Origin: Plantago elongata
Taxonomy: Eukaryota > Streptophyta > Magnoliopsida > Lamiales > Plantaginaceae
DNA: 41,353 bases
Assembly: GCA_036897095.1 (NCBI GenBank)
Contig: JAYMSP010000785.1
Span: 1 to 41,353, forward strand
Reading direction: 5' to 3'
Positions 1 to 10,900 of this stretch are shown here, piece after piece. The stretch's first letter is position 1; each line of letters begins with the position of its first letter. The position numbers were made by a program, and so were the translations under genes. The notes beneath the pieces were generated by a model, which was not told where the DNA came from, ran no database searches, and was given only the letters and a program-made list of their open reading frames with translations.

Positions 1-74
1 TGTTCCCTGGGATTGGGTTTGGGCCTTTCCTGCGCAGCTTAGGTGGAAGGCGAAGAAGGCCTCCTTCCGGGGGG

Positions 75-106
75 GCCTTTTACCAATTGAGGTGCACTTC
101 GTTGTC
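75..106 (-). mobile_element. 5' fragment of short tRNA-like SINE
   Basis: Read on the minus strand from 106, the sequence starts GACAACGAAGTGCACCTCAA and continues TTGGTAA. This matches the 5' end of the four better copies at 448, 12206, 23586 and 32202. The similarity stops after about 28 bases, next to a short G run, and I see no flanking direct repeat. It is probably a truncated or rearranged copy. Confidence 0.45.
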
Positions 107-156
107 AATTTAATTTTAAATATTGATCGTATACGCATTCATTAAACAACCTTAGT

Positions 157-310
157 AAAGCTCTGCTCTCTTCAACTAACATTCAAATTAGTTTCGTTAA
201 ATTCAGTTCAATTCAACTCGGCATAGTTAAAATATATATTTTACTTCAGTTCAGTTCAGTTTTATTCAGGTCTATTCAATTCAGTTAAATTCAGTTGTAG
301 AGAAATATTC
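157..310. mobile_element. MITE-like inverted-repeat copy (CAGTT-rich family)
   Basis: The left end has a CTCTGCTCTCTTCAACT-type sequence and the right end a CAGTTGTAGAGAAA-type sequence, which are roughly inverted. The interior is full of TTCAGTT/TTCAATT steps. The same design occurs at about 880, 17197, 18183, 18504 and 18765. No transposase and no clear target duplication are visible. It is a diverged non-autonomous DNA element; the superfamily is not determined. Confidence 0.5.
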
Positions 311-447
311 TAAATATACATTAATAATCTTGAGTCAAGATTTTAAAACCGAAGTATGAGTTTAAAGAAAAAAGAATAACCTATCAATTTAAAATTACTT
401 GAGTTCATTTCATTTCTACTGAATTATTATAATTTAATATATTACAT

Positions 448-536
448 GACAACGAAGCGCATTTAAATTGGTAAGACGTTTCACCTTCAACTAATAGGTT
501 AGGTGTTTGAGTCACCTTTAGCCTATCTAAAAAAGA
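448..536 (+). mobile_element. Very short tRNA-derived SINE with perfect 17-bp target duplication
   Basis: This 89-bp insertion is flanked by two identical 17-bp direct repeats (AATTTAATATATTACAT at 431-447 and 537-553). It begins GACAACGAAGCGC. A tRNA A-box-like segment (ATTGGTAAGACG) lies near 466-479 and a B-box-like segment (GTGTTTGAGTCACC) near 503-516. It ends TTTAGCCTATC followed by a short A-rich tail. Almost the whole element is the tRNA-like part; the unrelated body typical of plant SINEs is absent. It sits inside AT-rich MITE-like sequence. A retroposed tRNA pseudogene is the alternative, but three similar copies elsewhere in the window argue for a family. Confidence 0.8.
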
Positions 537-879
537 AATTTAATATATTACATTTTAATTCGATTTTAACTTAGTTCAGCTTCATAAATTTCAGTCGAAA
601 AGTAATAAATTTGTATCATACATTATGCCATATTGCCACTAGAGGAATGGCCGAATGGAGAAGTAATGTAACTCAACTTACAATCACTATTTCATCCTAG
701 TACTTTTAACATTAATTCCATTTAAGTTTCTTTTTATCATCTCTAAATTTTAAATTGAATTAAGTGATGTATATAATTAATCATTTAAAGAACATGATGT
801 CAATTGGTATTCAATAAAAGTTTATCCAATTATTTTCATTCATAAATATTCTAAAAGAAAAGGGCTTATAAATTTAACT

Positions 880-1010
880 TTTATTCTCTTTAACTAAAAT
901 TTATTGAACTGGAGTAGACGAAACTGAATTGAATTGAACAAAACTTAAGTATAGTATATGACTTATAACTAAGTAGAGCCGAATTGTACTGAATGAAATT
1001 AAATTAAATT
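880..1010. mobile_element. Possible MITE-like copy (CAGTT-rich family)
   Basis: It starts with TTATTCTCTTTAACTAAAAT, like the family's left end, and has the ACTGAATTGAATTGAAC type of interior. The right terminus is poorly defined. This is the weakest of the copies listed. Confidence 0.3.
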
Positions 1011-1750
1011 AAAATAATTTTAAGTTAAAATATAATATCCTTATTTATAGTATATAACAGTCTAATACTCCAGTAGTTTGGTTGGTTAGAACATCAACTA
1101 CATTTATTCATTACTTTTGTTTTATTAGAATAAATATAATATGTAAACAAACATTTTTTCTGGTCATAGATGCTCTACCTAATTTGTTTTGTTGCCCACA
1201 TAAGCGCCACTGATAGAGAGATATGCACACTACACCCAGTCAGATACTCTTAAAATTAAAATAACCATGAAGTTTTACTTACTAGCCCACTTACAAGATC
1301 AAAATAAACATTACATACTAAATTAATTTCATAAAATTATTAAATTTATATTAATTTAATTATTATTTTATAAAATTATATAATTATTCATAAAATGTAA
1401 TAAATCAAAACTTCAAACAGAACGTTTATAATGCTAAAAGTGTGCATATTTGATACTTGATAGCTTCTTTGATAACCAATATTATTAATTTTAATATAAA
1501 AATATTTAATATTTATAGCTGAATATAGTCAGACGTGTATGCTTTCTCCAGATTGTACATCGATAACTATAAAATAAAAAGAAAGGAAAAATCAGAAATA
1601 TATGTTGGCAAATAGCCAAATGGCAAACAAATTAAAACACCACAGAAACAAACGGCACCGTTTGAATCCTCTCATCTCTTCTTTCTTCTTTCTCACTCAT
1701 TCAGATTCAATCAAACAAAAATGGCTGTCTCGTTAATTTCACCACCCTCA

Positions 1751-1760
1751 CTATAAAACC
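1751..1760 (+). promoter_or_regulatory. Probable TATA box of KASII
   Basis: CTATAAAACC lies about 210 bp upstream of the KASII start codon. It is followed by a CT-rich stretch (CTCCACTCCCTCCC near 1770-1790), typical of plant transcription starts. Transcription probably begins around 1780-1790, giving a 5' leader of about 175 nt. The start-codon context, AACAATGGC, matches the plant consensus. Confidence 0.55.
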
Positions 1761-1962
1761 TCTACACGCATACTCCACTCCCTCCCTATATCTCTCTGCA
1801 ACTCCTACTACAAAATGTGTATGTAAACGTAAACTAAACACACACCAAACTCATCGCAAAAGCCTCCTTCTACCAATACGCATCGGTATTGACGTTTACA
1901 GAGAGGAAGAAATCACACATTTGCGCTGTTTTCAGTCTCAGTAGCTATCAACTACAGGAACA

Positions 1963-4900
1963 ATGGCGGCGGCGGCGCAATCGGTGGTGTGCTCGTGGCT
2001 GGTGGCAGCATGCATGTCAGTCGCCTGCGACAAGGATGTTACGACGACGTCGTTGAATCCGACGTCTCGCCGCCGTAGGAGAGCTTCGGTAGCGGCGAAA
2101 TGCGGCACGAATTCGTCAGGTTTCAGGAACCTAGTGAGCTCCTGTTTAGCTTTCGAGCCGTGCGATCGGTTTGCTGAATCGGAGTTTCTGTTCGGATTGG
2201 GATCGAGGAGTGGTGTTCCGGTGCTTCGCAGGCGTAGGAAGGTTCATACGCCAGCAGTTGGCTCTGGTAGATTCTATTATCTATCTCTTCTATGGTTTTG
2301 AGTTTGAAAAGTATTTCTGTGATTGAGCTGATTTTGTCATGTTTTGTTTAATTTGTCTCGTGAAGTGGATACTCGTCACATTCTCAGTTAGCTGCTCCTA
2401 CTATTTTGTTTTGTTCAGCTAGTTTTAAATCTGATTATATCTAAATTTTGTTTCTATTTGCTTAATTAAATCTGTGTTCGTGATTCATTGATTTAGTCAA
2501 ATTAGTATTAGTTTGCTGTTTTCCACGGGTGTTTGAGTTGTAGTTTTAGTTCCTCAAGTAATTGATGTATTGTATGTCATGATTTATGCATGAAGCTTGT
2601 TATTAGGTTTGTTTCAATTTCTGTTTTGAAATGTTACGAAAAACGCAAAGATATATATGGTTATGAATGCGTGTGAACTGCAGAGAGGCATGTAATTGTA
2701 CCTGCTTGTAGTTTTATTTTTCCAGGGTTGGTGAAGTTGGTTTCAGTTAGGTTTGTTAGTCTCTGTTGTAGGTTGCACTTTCCCAATCCCAAAATTATTT
2801 GGTATTCTGTTAAGTGGCACAGTTGGATCAGTCAGTTGTTCATGTTGTTGTGACTTTGCGTTCTATGTGAATTGGTTTACTCACAAACTTTATCCATGGT
2901 AATTCGTGATTTAACGGTGCTTCGATTTTTTTACTTTTTCACATATGGTGACTTCTAAGGTAGTCGTTGTAGGAAATTATCATGTACTAATGTGCTACTG
3001 ACTGATTTGAGTTACCGTGTAGGAGAGACAATGACAGTAGCTTTGCATCCAAATGGAGAAGCTGCAGCCAACAAACCAGCGGTGAAGGAAAGGCGAGTGG
3101 TTGTGACAGGTATGGGTGTGGAGACACCCCTTGGTCATGATCCAGATGTCTTTTACAATAACCTGCTTGACGGTGTCAGTGGCATTACGGAGATAGAGTC
3201 TTTCGATTGTTCTCAGTATCCAACTGTATGTCTTAGTTGTGGCCTCCTATTCATTGTTTGGTGCTGAGGTTCTTATTTTGATTAGAGAAGATTTGAATGC
3301 AGAGAATTGCAGGAGAGATCAAGTCGTTCTCAACAGATGGATGGGTTGCACCTAAACTGTCCAAAAGAATGGATAGGTTCATGCTTTACATGCTGACAGC
3401 AGGGAAAAAGGCATTGGCTGATGCAGGAGTCACAGAGGATGTTATGGATGAATTAAACAAGTCGAAGTGTGGTGTACTTATTGGCTCTGGCATGGGCGGT
3501 ATGAAGGTAAGGCTAAACTCTTCTCACATAGTAGTGTGTAGAACAGGTCGGATCAAACTTTTGCCTGAATAGACGATCTATTTTTCTTTTAATGCTAGCC
3601 GTCATGATTATCTCAAAGTTGACCTGTTATCTGATTTTCTTATGTGTTGCTATGTTCGTGCGTGATGCAGACTAACGTAACTTGCCTTTGAAACTATTCA
3701 TAGGAACATCTGTTAGTGTCTTTGATTCTTCATCTAGGAAAAAGAATAGCTTATATTTATCACCTGTAGATATTATATTCAAGTGTTTTAGAGGTTGTGG
3801 TGGGTCCCTTGTTTCTGAAATACATGTATACAAGAGTTGAATCATCGAAAGTGCTTATGGCATTTTCAGTTGAAAGATTTCTCTTACACATCATGTGGAG
3901 CGGGTTTATGGATTTGCCACTCACATAGTTGCTTCAATATTTGGACAGGTTTTTAATGATGCTATTGAGGCTTTGCGGATATCTTATAAGAAGATGAATC
4001 CATTCTGTGTACCTTTTGCAACAACAAACATGGGTTCTGCCATTCTTGCCATGGACCTGGTCAAACAATTGCTTTTCTATTTTCCTTCAACAGCTTTAAA
4101 TTATTTCTGCTTCATGCTTACGTGGACTACCTCTCTTAATACAGGGGTGGATGGGCCCAAACTACTCTATATCTACTGCTTGTGCAACTAGTAACTTTTG
4201 TATACTCAATGCTGCAAACCACATCATCAGGGGCGAAGCTGTAAGCCATTTGCTTCTCTTTCTGGCTACTAACTTGGGCATCCAACCCATTGGATTATGT
4301 TCTTTTTTTTAAGTAAAACATGTCTGAGATGCATACTGTTCTTCATTGACATTTTGCAGGACATGATGCTTTGTGGAGGCTCAGATGCGGCAATCATACC
4401 GATTGGTAACTGTCGGTTCCCTAAATCATCTAATTACCAAAGTTCTCTTTAAAAAATTAAAAGCCAAGTTCAAGATGTTGACCATTGGATTCGATGTCGT
4501 ACATGTAAGCAGGATTGGGAGGCTTTGTTGCCTGCAGAGCACTGTCGCAGAGGAATACTGATCCTTCTAAAGCCTCGCGTCCTTGGGATAGTGTAATGTT
4601 CTCTCTTTTATGAGTACCAATGGGAAAAAATGTGCAAAATAGAATGCTAGTAGCTAACTGTCCTTTTATCACGTCAGAAATACTTGTGTATTCAATATTC
4701 TGTATCATTGTGTATACTCCTGCATACTATCCTATCGCAGTCACAGAAAGTGCACTTATCAATCCTAGGAATTGTATATCCAGAACCATAATGTATACTC
4801 TGTACTGCAAGAGGGAAAGAACATTAGTTTAGTCTCAGGAATCATTGACCTTACATTTCTGTTCCCTAAACCTTTTTTTTTTATATCATCATTATCTTGT

Positions 4901-7204
4901 GCAGAACCGCGATGGATTTGTTATGGGAGAAGGGGCTGGAGTGTTGCTATTGGAAGAACTTGAACATGCTAAGGTATGCTGTGATTTTGGCATGTAACTG
5001 AAGAAAGGAAATTTTTGTTGACAGTTTCTTGAAGTGTTAATTTTCCCAATTATTTGTACGGGCAGAAAAGAGGTGCTACTATTTATGCTGAGTTTCTTGG
5101 TGGAAGCTTCACCAGTGATGCATATCATATGACAGAGCCACATCCCGAAGGTACACAACTTGATTTTGTACTTTATAAATTAGCAGATAACCCAAGATCA
5201 TTAACTTGGTGTAGTGGGATCATACTTATATTCGGGTGTCATATTGAAAGGATAGCATGTCCATTGTCTATTTATAAGATGCTGGCATTTTCCTATTGGT
5301 TCTGATGTATTGTCATGAAGGCACCGAATTGGCGTTGATGGTTACGTTCAAATTATAGAACTAAGTGCAAGAATGGTTCCCCACCTAAATACATGGTGTC
5401 ACTGTCACCTACTAATGAGGTGACTGGAAGCTTAATCCACCCTCTTAGTTTCATTTACTAATGTACAGTGGTGATCAGTTCTCCTTTATATTCTCTTTCA
5501 TTTTATTGGAAAATTTAAATAGGCCCTTTTACTTGATTTCGTCCTCACTCTAGTCAGATACCCTGATAGCCAGAGTGACTGATTGGTGTCATGTGCAAGC
5601 TGTTAAAAATCCTTGAATGAGCTAAATTATGGAAGTTCATTCTAGATTCTTATTCTTTCTTTTCTTGTTTATGACCAATTGATACCATCAGTTCCACTGA
5701 CACTGCAAAATCTTCTTTCTGTATCCCAGTATATGGGCTTCTGTAAATTATGGAAGTTCATTCTAGATTCTTATTCTTTCTTTTCTTGTTTATGAACAAG
5801 TGATACCATCAGTTCTGCGACACTGCAAAATCTTCTTTCTGTATCCCAGTATATGGGCTTCTGTTGTTGTAGTTAGAATTCTGAGATATAACTTTGACCC
5901 CTTTGACGATATGTCCGAGCAGGAAAAGGTGTCATTCTGTGCATAGAGAAGGCTCTGGCCCAGTCAGGGGTTTCCAAGGAAGATGTAAATTATATAAATG
6001 CACATGCAACATCTACTCCAGCTGGTGATTTGAAAGAGTATCAAGCGTTAATGAGTTGTTTTGGGCAGAATCCAGAGGTTTTAAATAAAAATACTTATCT
6101 TCATATACAGGTGATTGCAGATGTAAATAAATCTGATGCATTTCTACTACTTCTCTTATTATACAGCTACGGGTGAATTCCACAAAATCAATGATTGGTC
6201 ATCTTCTTGGTGCGGCTGGTGCTGTGGAAGCTGTTGCAACTGTGCAGGTGCTTTACATGTTGACTAATATACAGAATGCTGCTGACATAATCGAGCTTAT
6301 TACTTCTTGTCGGCTAAATATGGTTTTTTCGAATAGTGATTCCACTAAAGAAAAATATGAACAAAATGTTCTTTTATTCTTCAACTGGCCTTTGTTTTTT
6401 ACTAGTCTTTCCTTTTCAACATTCAAAATCTGGCCATTGTTTATAGCCTCCACCTGAGAAATGAGCCAGGAAGCTGTGATAATGTTACTTATGTGGGAAG
6501 CTTTGTTATCCTTTCTGTCTTGAACTCTTGATAATATTCTTTTCGAACTTGGGTCTGGGTTCACTTTGTACAATAGGGTAAACATGATACTCCCTGAAAC
6601 TTGAGACACTGAGTTTGACAAATGAGATTGGACGTCATATGCAAGGATACACAATCAATTGCTAAGTTAGTCTTATCTTCTTGCAGGCGATTCGAACAGG
6701 CTGGGTTCATCCAAATATCAACCTTGAGAATCCAGATGATGGTGTGGTATGTTTCGACCACCTAATCTTTTTTTCAGTGTTCAGATGTAGTTCGATTTCT
6801 TCATGGTACTAGTCTGTTCCCTCATCAAGTCACGTTCTTTGTTCATATTTAAACAAGTCTAACTGCAAACAGTAAATAATACATTGAGTACTATAGACGA
6901 TAGTAATGTACGTACGAGGCCAAATTTTTAAGGTTCTGACTATATGAACTTGAGATCTATATTCCACATTGTCACTTGATGCATTTATTCCTCAGCATTC
7001 TATCACCCTAAAGAATGCCATATTGTTGTGGAGTTTGTACAAAGTTATAGTAAAAGCTAAACACTAATAGTTTGGACCACCATCCAGGATACGAAAGTCC
7101 TTGTGGGAGAAACAAAGGAAAGACTGGACATTAAGGTGGCACTGTCAAATTCATTCGGATTTGGTGGTCATAACTCCTCAATTCTATTTGCTCCATACCG
7201 GTAG
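1963..7204 (+). CDS. KAS2: 3-oxoacyl-[acyl-carrier-protein] synthase II, chloroplastic (KASII)
   Basis: KASII condenses malonyl-ACP with palmitoyl-ACP in plastids, the step that takes C16 to C18 fatty acids. Exons: 1963-2266, 3023-3225, 3303-3506, 3949-4059, 4145-4240, 4360-4405, 4513-4592, 4905-4973, 5066-5150, 5923-6077, 6167-6247, 6687-6746, 7088-7204. They join in frame to 1611 nt (536 aa), close to the Arabidopsis protein. Residues 1 to about 100 are Arg/Ser-rich and fit a transit peptide; the [10 protein letters not shown] stretch resembles the Arabidopsis KASII N-terminus. The thiolase fold starts at [15 protein letters not shown]. The catalytic Cys287 lies in ISTACATS, His427 in NAHATST, Lys458 and His463 in NSTKSMIGH, and the C-terminal motif [11 protein letters not shown] is at 519-529. 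All introns look GT-AG. The gene appears intact. It is convergent with the RRP12-like gene. KASI is less likely given the N-terminus and ISTACATSN context. Confidence 0.95.
5623..5864 (+). repeat. Two-copy ~120-bp tandem duplication in KASII intron 9
   Basis: A unit starting TAAATTATGGAAGTTCATTC at 5623 is repeated at 5744. The copies are nearly identical and differ by a few bases around the CAGTTC...GACACTGC segment. Both contain a pyrimidine-rich stretch and end in TATGGGCTTCTG. The near identity suggests a recent duplication inside the intron, 60 bp before the exon 10 acceptor. Confidence 0.9.
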
Positions 7205-7961
7205 GCTGCCATGCTCAGAATACATACAGTAACTTCAGGTATTAATGCAGACCAGATCGTACAATGTACTCCATATTGATGTCTCTATTTCTCATTGTTG
7301 CCCTTTCTAAGACAGTTCGTTGCCTATGCAGTGTTTATGATGGATGGCTTTCTTACTCACAAGGAGGATATATAATGGGAGACCGATGATAGTAAAGAAC
7401 CCTCCAATTAAAGTGGCAACAAACTTGTTATTGACATTGTTGATGTGATACAGGTGATGTTTTCACCTTTGCCGGAGATCTAATATGATCCTTGTAACAA
7501 CAAATCCTTTCTCTAGATCCAATAAGCTATTCTGAAAATATGAGTATTGCATTATGTATAATTAAATTTTGGCATAGGTTAGTCTCATCACAGGATAATT
7601 GACATCTTGAAATAACTGTGATACTCGTCATTTTCTCACTTCTCCTGCTATCGACGACTTTAACCATCTTCTGACAATCATCAAATGGGCAATTTTTTTT
7701 TTTTTTTGAGCAATTCAAAAAGGGCTATTTTGATTTGTTATTTCCACAATCCTTGCATCATCTGAACAAAAAACACGAAAACAGGCAACAACTTTCACTC
7801 CCCGAAGTAAAACTTTATACTACACTGTAAAAATATATCAAATCAAGTGGCAAAAAGTAACAGTTAAATAAATATTAGGTTTATAAACCATACACAATAA
7901 TCAAAGATAGGGACAGTGAGTAATATTCTCAACTAATCTACAAAATTGCAAGCTCTTACCA
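7205..7961. other. Convergent intergenic region (KASII and RRP12-like 3' ends)
   Basis: This 757-bp spacer separates two tail-to-tail genes and should hold both 3' untranslated regions. A T run of about 14 lies near 7690-7706. I see no coding region. I could not assign a canonical AATAAA to either gene with confidence. Confidence 0.6.
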
Positions 7962-10900
7962 TCATCTCTTACCGCCCTTCCCTTTTCCCTTCTTGAACAT
8001 GGCTCCCTTCATGGCAAGAGCACTCTTGACACTTTGCCCTTCTAGCTTCTTAGTCATCTTAACTACCTGTGCCATGCCTTTTCTTGCAGATGCTCGATGG
8101 TCCGGTCTTCGGCTCACCATTTTCCGGTCAAGTGGCCAATATGCATAAGGTTCAAGTTTGTCCTTTCTCTTAATGTCACCGGCTGCCTTCTTGCTTGCAT
8201 ACTCCTTACCTGCATACGCCCACCCAGCCTCAGAAGTCTTTCTCCGCTTTAGATCTTTCTTTGAGCCTCGAGACAAACGACTTCCGGCTTCGCTGCGACC
8301 ATCCACTTCAGCCTCATCATCCATCTCTCTCTTTGGCTTCCTATCTACCTTTTTCTTGCCTTCTGCATGAATTATTAGCCGTCCTTCAGAATCCATCTCT
8401 GCTTCATCATCTGACTCGGGCTTCTTTCTTGGACCTGAGAACCGGAGAGAAGAACTCGTTCTCTGACCATCAAGCAAGTCGAGAGGATCATCATTAGATT
8501 GGTCAAACAAATCTTCTTGCAAGCTCTTTGACGTGTCATGTTTTCTCTTAAGCCTGATTGGGTCAATACAAACTGTTAGCTTTAGAAAGATGAAGAGCCA
8601 GTAGCGGAATAATACATTCACCACAAATGTGTACTAGCAGCAGTCTGGTAGAGTTGTCCGGGTATCTGCGAATGAGAAGTATAAATAATTTAAAATTGAC
8701 CTTTGTGTCGAAGAAAACTTGTTTTGCCGACCAGAAATACCCCTCCCTCCAACAGATTCACCAGCACCACGCATTGTTTCTTCATCATCAATGTCAGAAA
8801 ATATTTTTGTATGATTCCATTTGCTCATCCTGCAGAACATTTAAAATAGTTAAGAGTTAAAACAATGTAGTTTACAAAATGACTTAATGTAGAGCTTGGC
8901 ACAGTCAGTCACACATCTACGGCCATGCATAATGTAGCACATAGTCAAGTATATCCCAAAACAGTAATTTTCTTGCAATGACCCACTAAGCATTTACTAA
9001 TAACGGGTCAAAAACAAGCCAGTATGCATGTAGTAGGGCAATGAAGGCAATGAAGATCACAACGCTTGGGAATAAATTAATGTTAGTCTTCCACATTATC
9101 GGGTTTTGTAGTCACTTTCTAAACTTGATATTCAAATGTCTGGCCGGAACTTAATGGGAATCCCTTGTATTTTATTTATAATCAAATTCTAGCATGTATA
9201 AATACAGTTCTGCATGATGCATGCCAGACAAGTTCTATGGCTATATGCTAAACTCGTGTGAAAACATGCACCTGGATGTTGTGGCTTTCGACAGAATGGA
9301 CCTGGATTCAATAGATTTATCGGCCTTGTTCCTTTCTTTCCGCTCCTTCAGCTGCATTAAGATAAAATGAGAAAATAGTCAAAACTTTCCACAAAAAATG
9401 AAAATAGAAACCAACAACTCCGACTTGGATTTACACAAACCTTTCTTATATTAGTTAGGAGTTTCATATGCTCTACAGGCATGACGCCTTTCACAGCATC
9501 CAGCCCACACTTATTCACTAGCATCTCAAGGAGCAGTTTGACCTACAGATAATTATCGCATGAGAACAAAGATGCCCCAAAAAAGCTTAGAGCAACCAAG
9601 GTGGGTTCAAGCTGGAGGGACAATTATATATATTGCAGCTACAAGCATACTCAAGATTGGCTGCCTTTGAAGTAGACAAAAGTTATCTTGCCCCTTAAGT
9701 TTGATGTGCAAGATTTGCCCCAAAACATTGCATGTGCAATTTCCTCATGTTTAGACTTCACTATTATATACACGAGGTCAAACTGATACAGGTACCGAAT
9801 ATAAAATTTCAAGGGGAACATTGCACATGCAAAACACTTGGAGGCAAATCACACTAAAGGTCAAGCTTTAAAAAGTACATATTGAATGTACATCACAAGA
9901 ACCATAAAGCAAAATAGAATACCTTTGCCCTAAAGTGGTTTCTAGTGCTGTCTTGCCAGTTCAACAAACATTCTACCATGCTTCTCAAATGTGTATGCAA
10001 TCCCTCAGCTTGTGATTTGGCTACCAATACCTTAAGCAAGCCTAAATTTGCCTGAAAGGAATGCAAACCTTAGGCAATTACAAGGAACCAAACAATGAAA
10101 TATGAAAACTGATAAAATTGTACAAAATCTTAATTTGGAAACAAGGTATTACCTTAATTATCTCTTTGTTCTTTCTCTTGAGTAAAAGAAATGTAGAAGG
10201 TAGGATATCATAAGCAGCAGAAACAAGATCAGAGAACTCATAAGCCAAGCGAGCTAAGCCCTTCATTGCAGCACTTATCATATGAGGAGTTTCACCAGCT
10301 AGGCCTCCAGCAACCTGAAAATTATGAAGACAAGATTACTACTACATCGAGAAATACTGGAAATGTGAATCAGCATCTGTTAAATACAATACCATGTTAA
10401 AAAGCTGGTGTAAATTTCCCTTTTCACCACCATTTTCGCCATTTGCATATGCATGCCCAATGTGGACGAGAATTTCATACGCTCTATTTCTTGTTTTTTT
10501 GTTCGCCTGGCAGGGGAAGTATAAAAGATACATTAATGACTGTATACATATTTTTCGTTCATTTACCATATTTCAATTGTTCATACCGTTCAAACACAAT
10601 AAAATTTTAATACTTGTCAGATGCATGAAGTGTTTAGGGTAGCCCTTACATGAGTTGAATAGAGTTGCCCATACTAAGGCCATCCTAACACTAATATTGA
10701 TTCAAAATTCATCATCCCCTCTAATTCAAATTCTTACTCGGTCACACATACACAAACACTGCAAGATCAGTGAAATGGTGAAAGACTCCTTTCACTCACC
10801 AGAACATGTGTTGTGTCAACAGGGTGGAGCAGCTTTTTAGGCTATGGGGCATGCAACTTTTTTTCGATAAACAGTGAATGCAACTAGTTAGACATTCAAT

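Larger units (their letters stand above)
1..1660. other. AT-rich spacer upstream of KASII
   Basis: No coding region is supported here. The first ~80 bases are GC-rich and unrecognised. The rest is AT-rich and carries a partial SINE, a complete short SINE and fragments of a CAGTT-rich inverted-repeat family, all listed separately. From about 1011 to 1660 I see nothing beyond AT-rich sequence; the CT-rich stretch near 1670-1700 begins the promoter region of the next gene. Confidence 0.6.

Noticed and set aside
448-536. A functional tRNA gene
   Set aside because: A- and B-box-like segments are present, but the arms do not give a convincing full cloverleaf, and the 17-bp target duplication plus A-rich tail marks it as a retroposed element.
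641-672. Possible tRNA-Ser/Leu-like A box (AATGGCCGAATGG)
   Set aside because: No matching B box or tail follows, so a chance match is more likely.
8158-8497. Open frames on + inside the last RRP12-like exon
   Set aside because: They are antisense shadows of a charged, low-stop coding stretch whose minus-strand frame clearly matches the RRP12 family.
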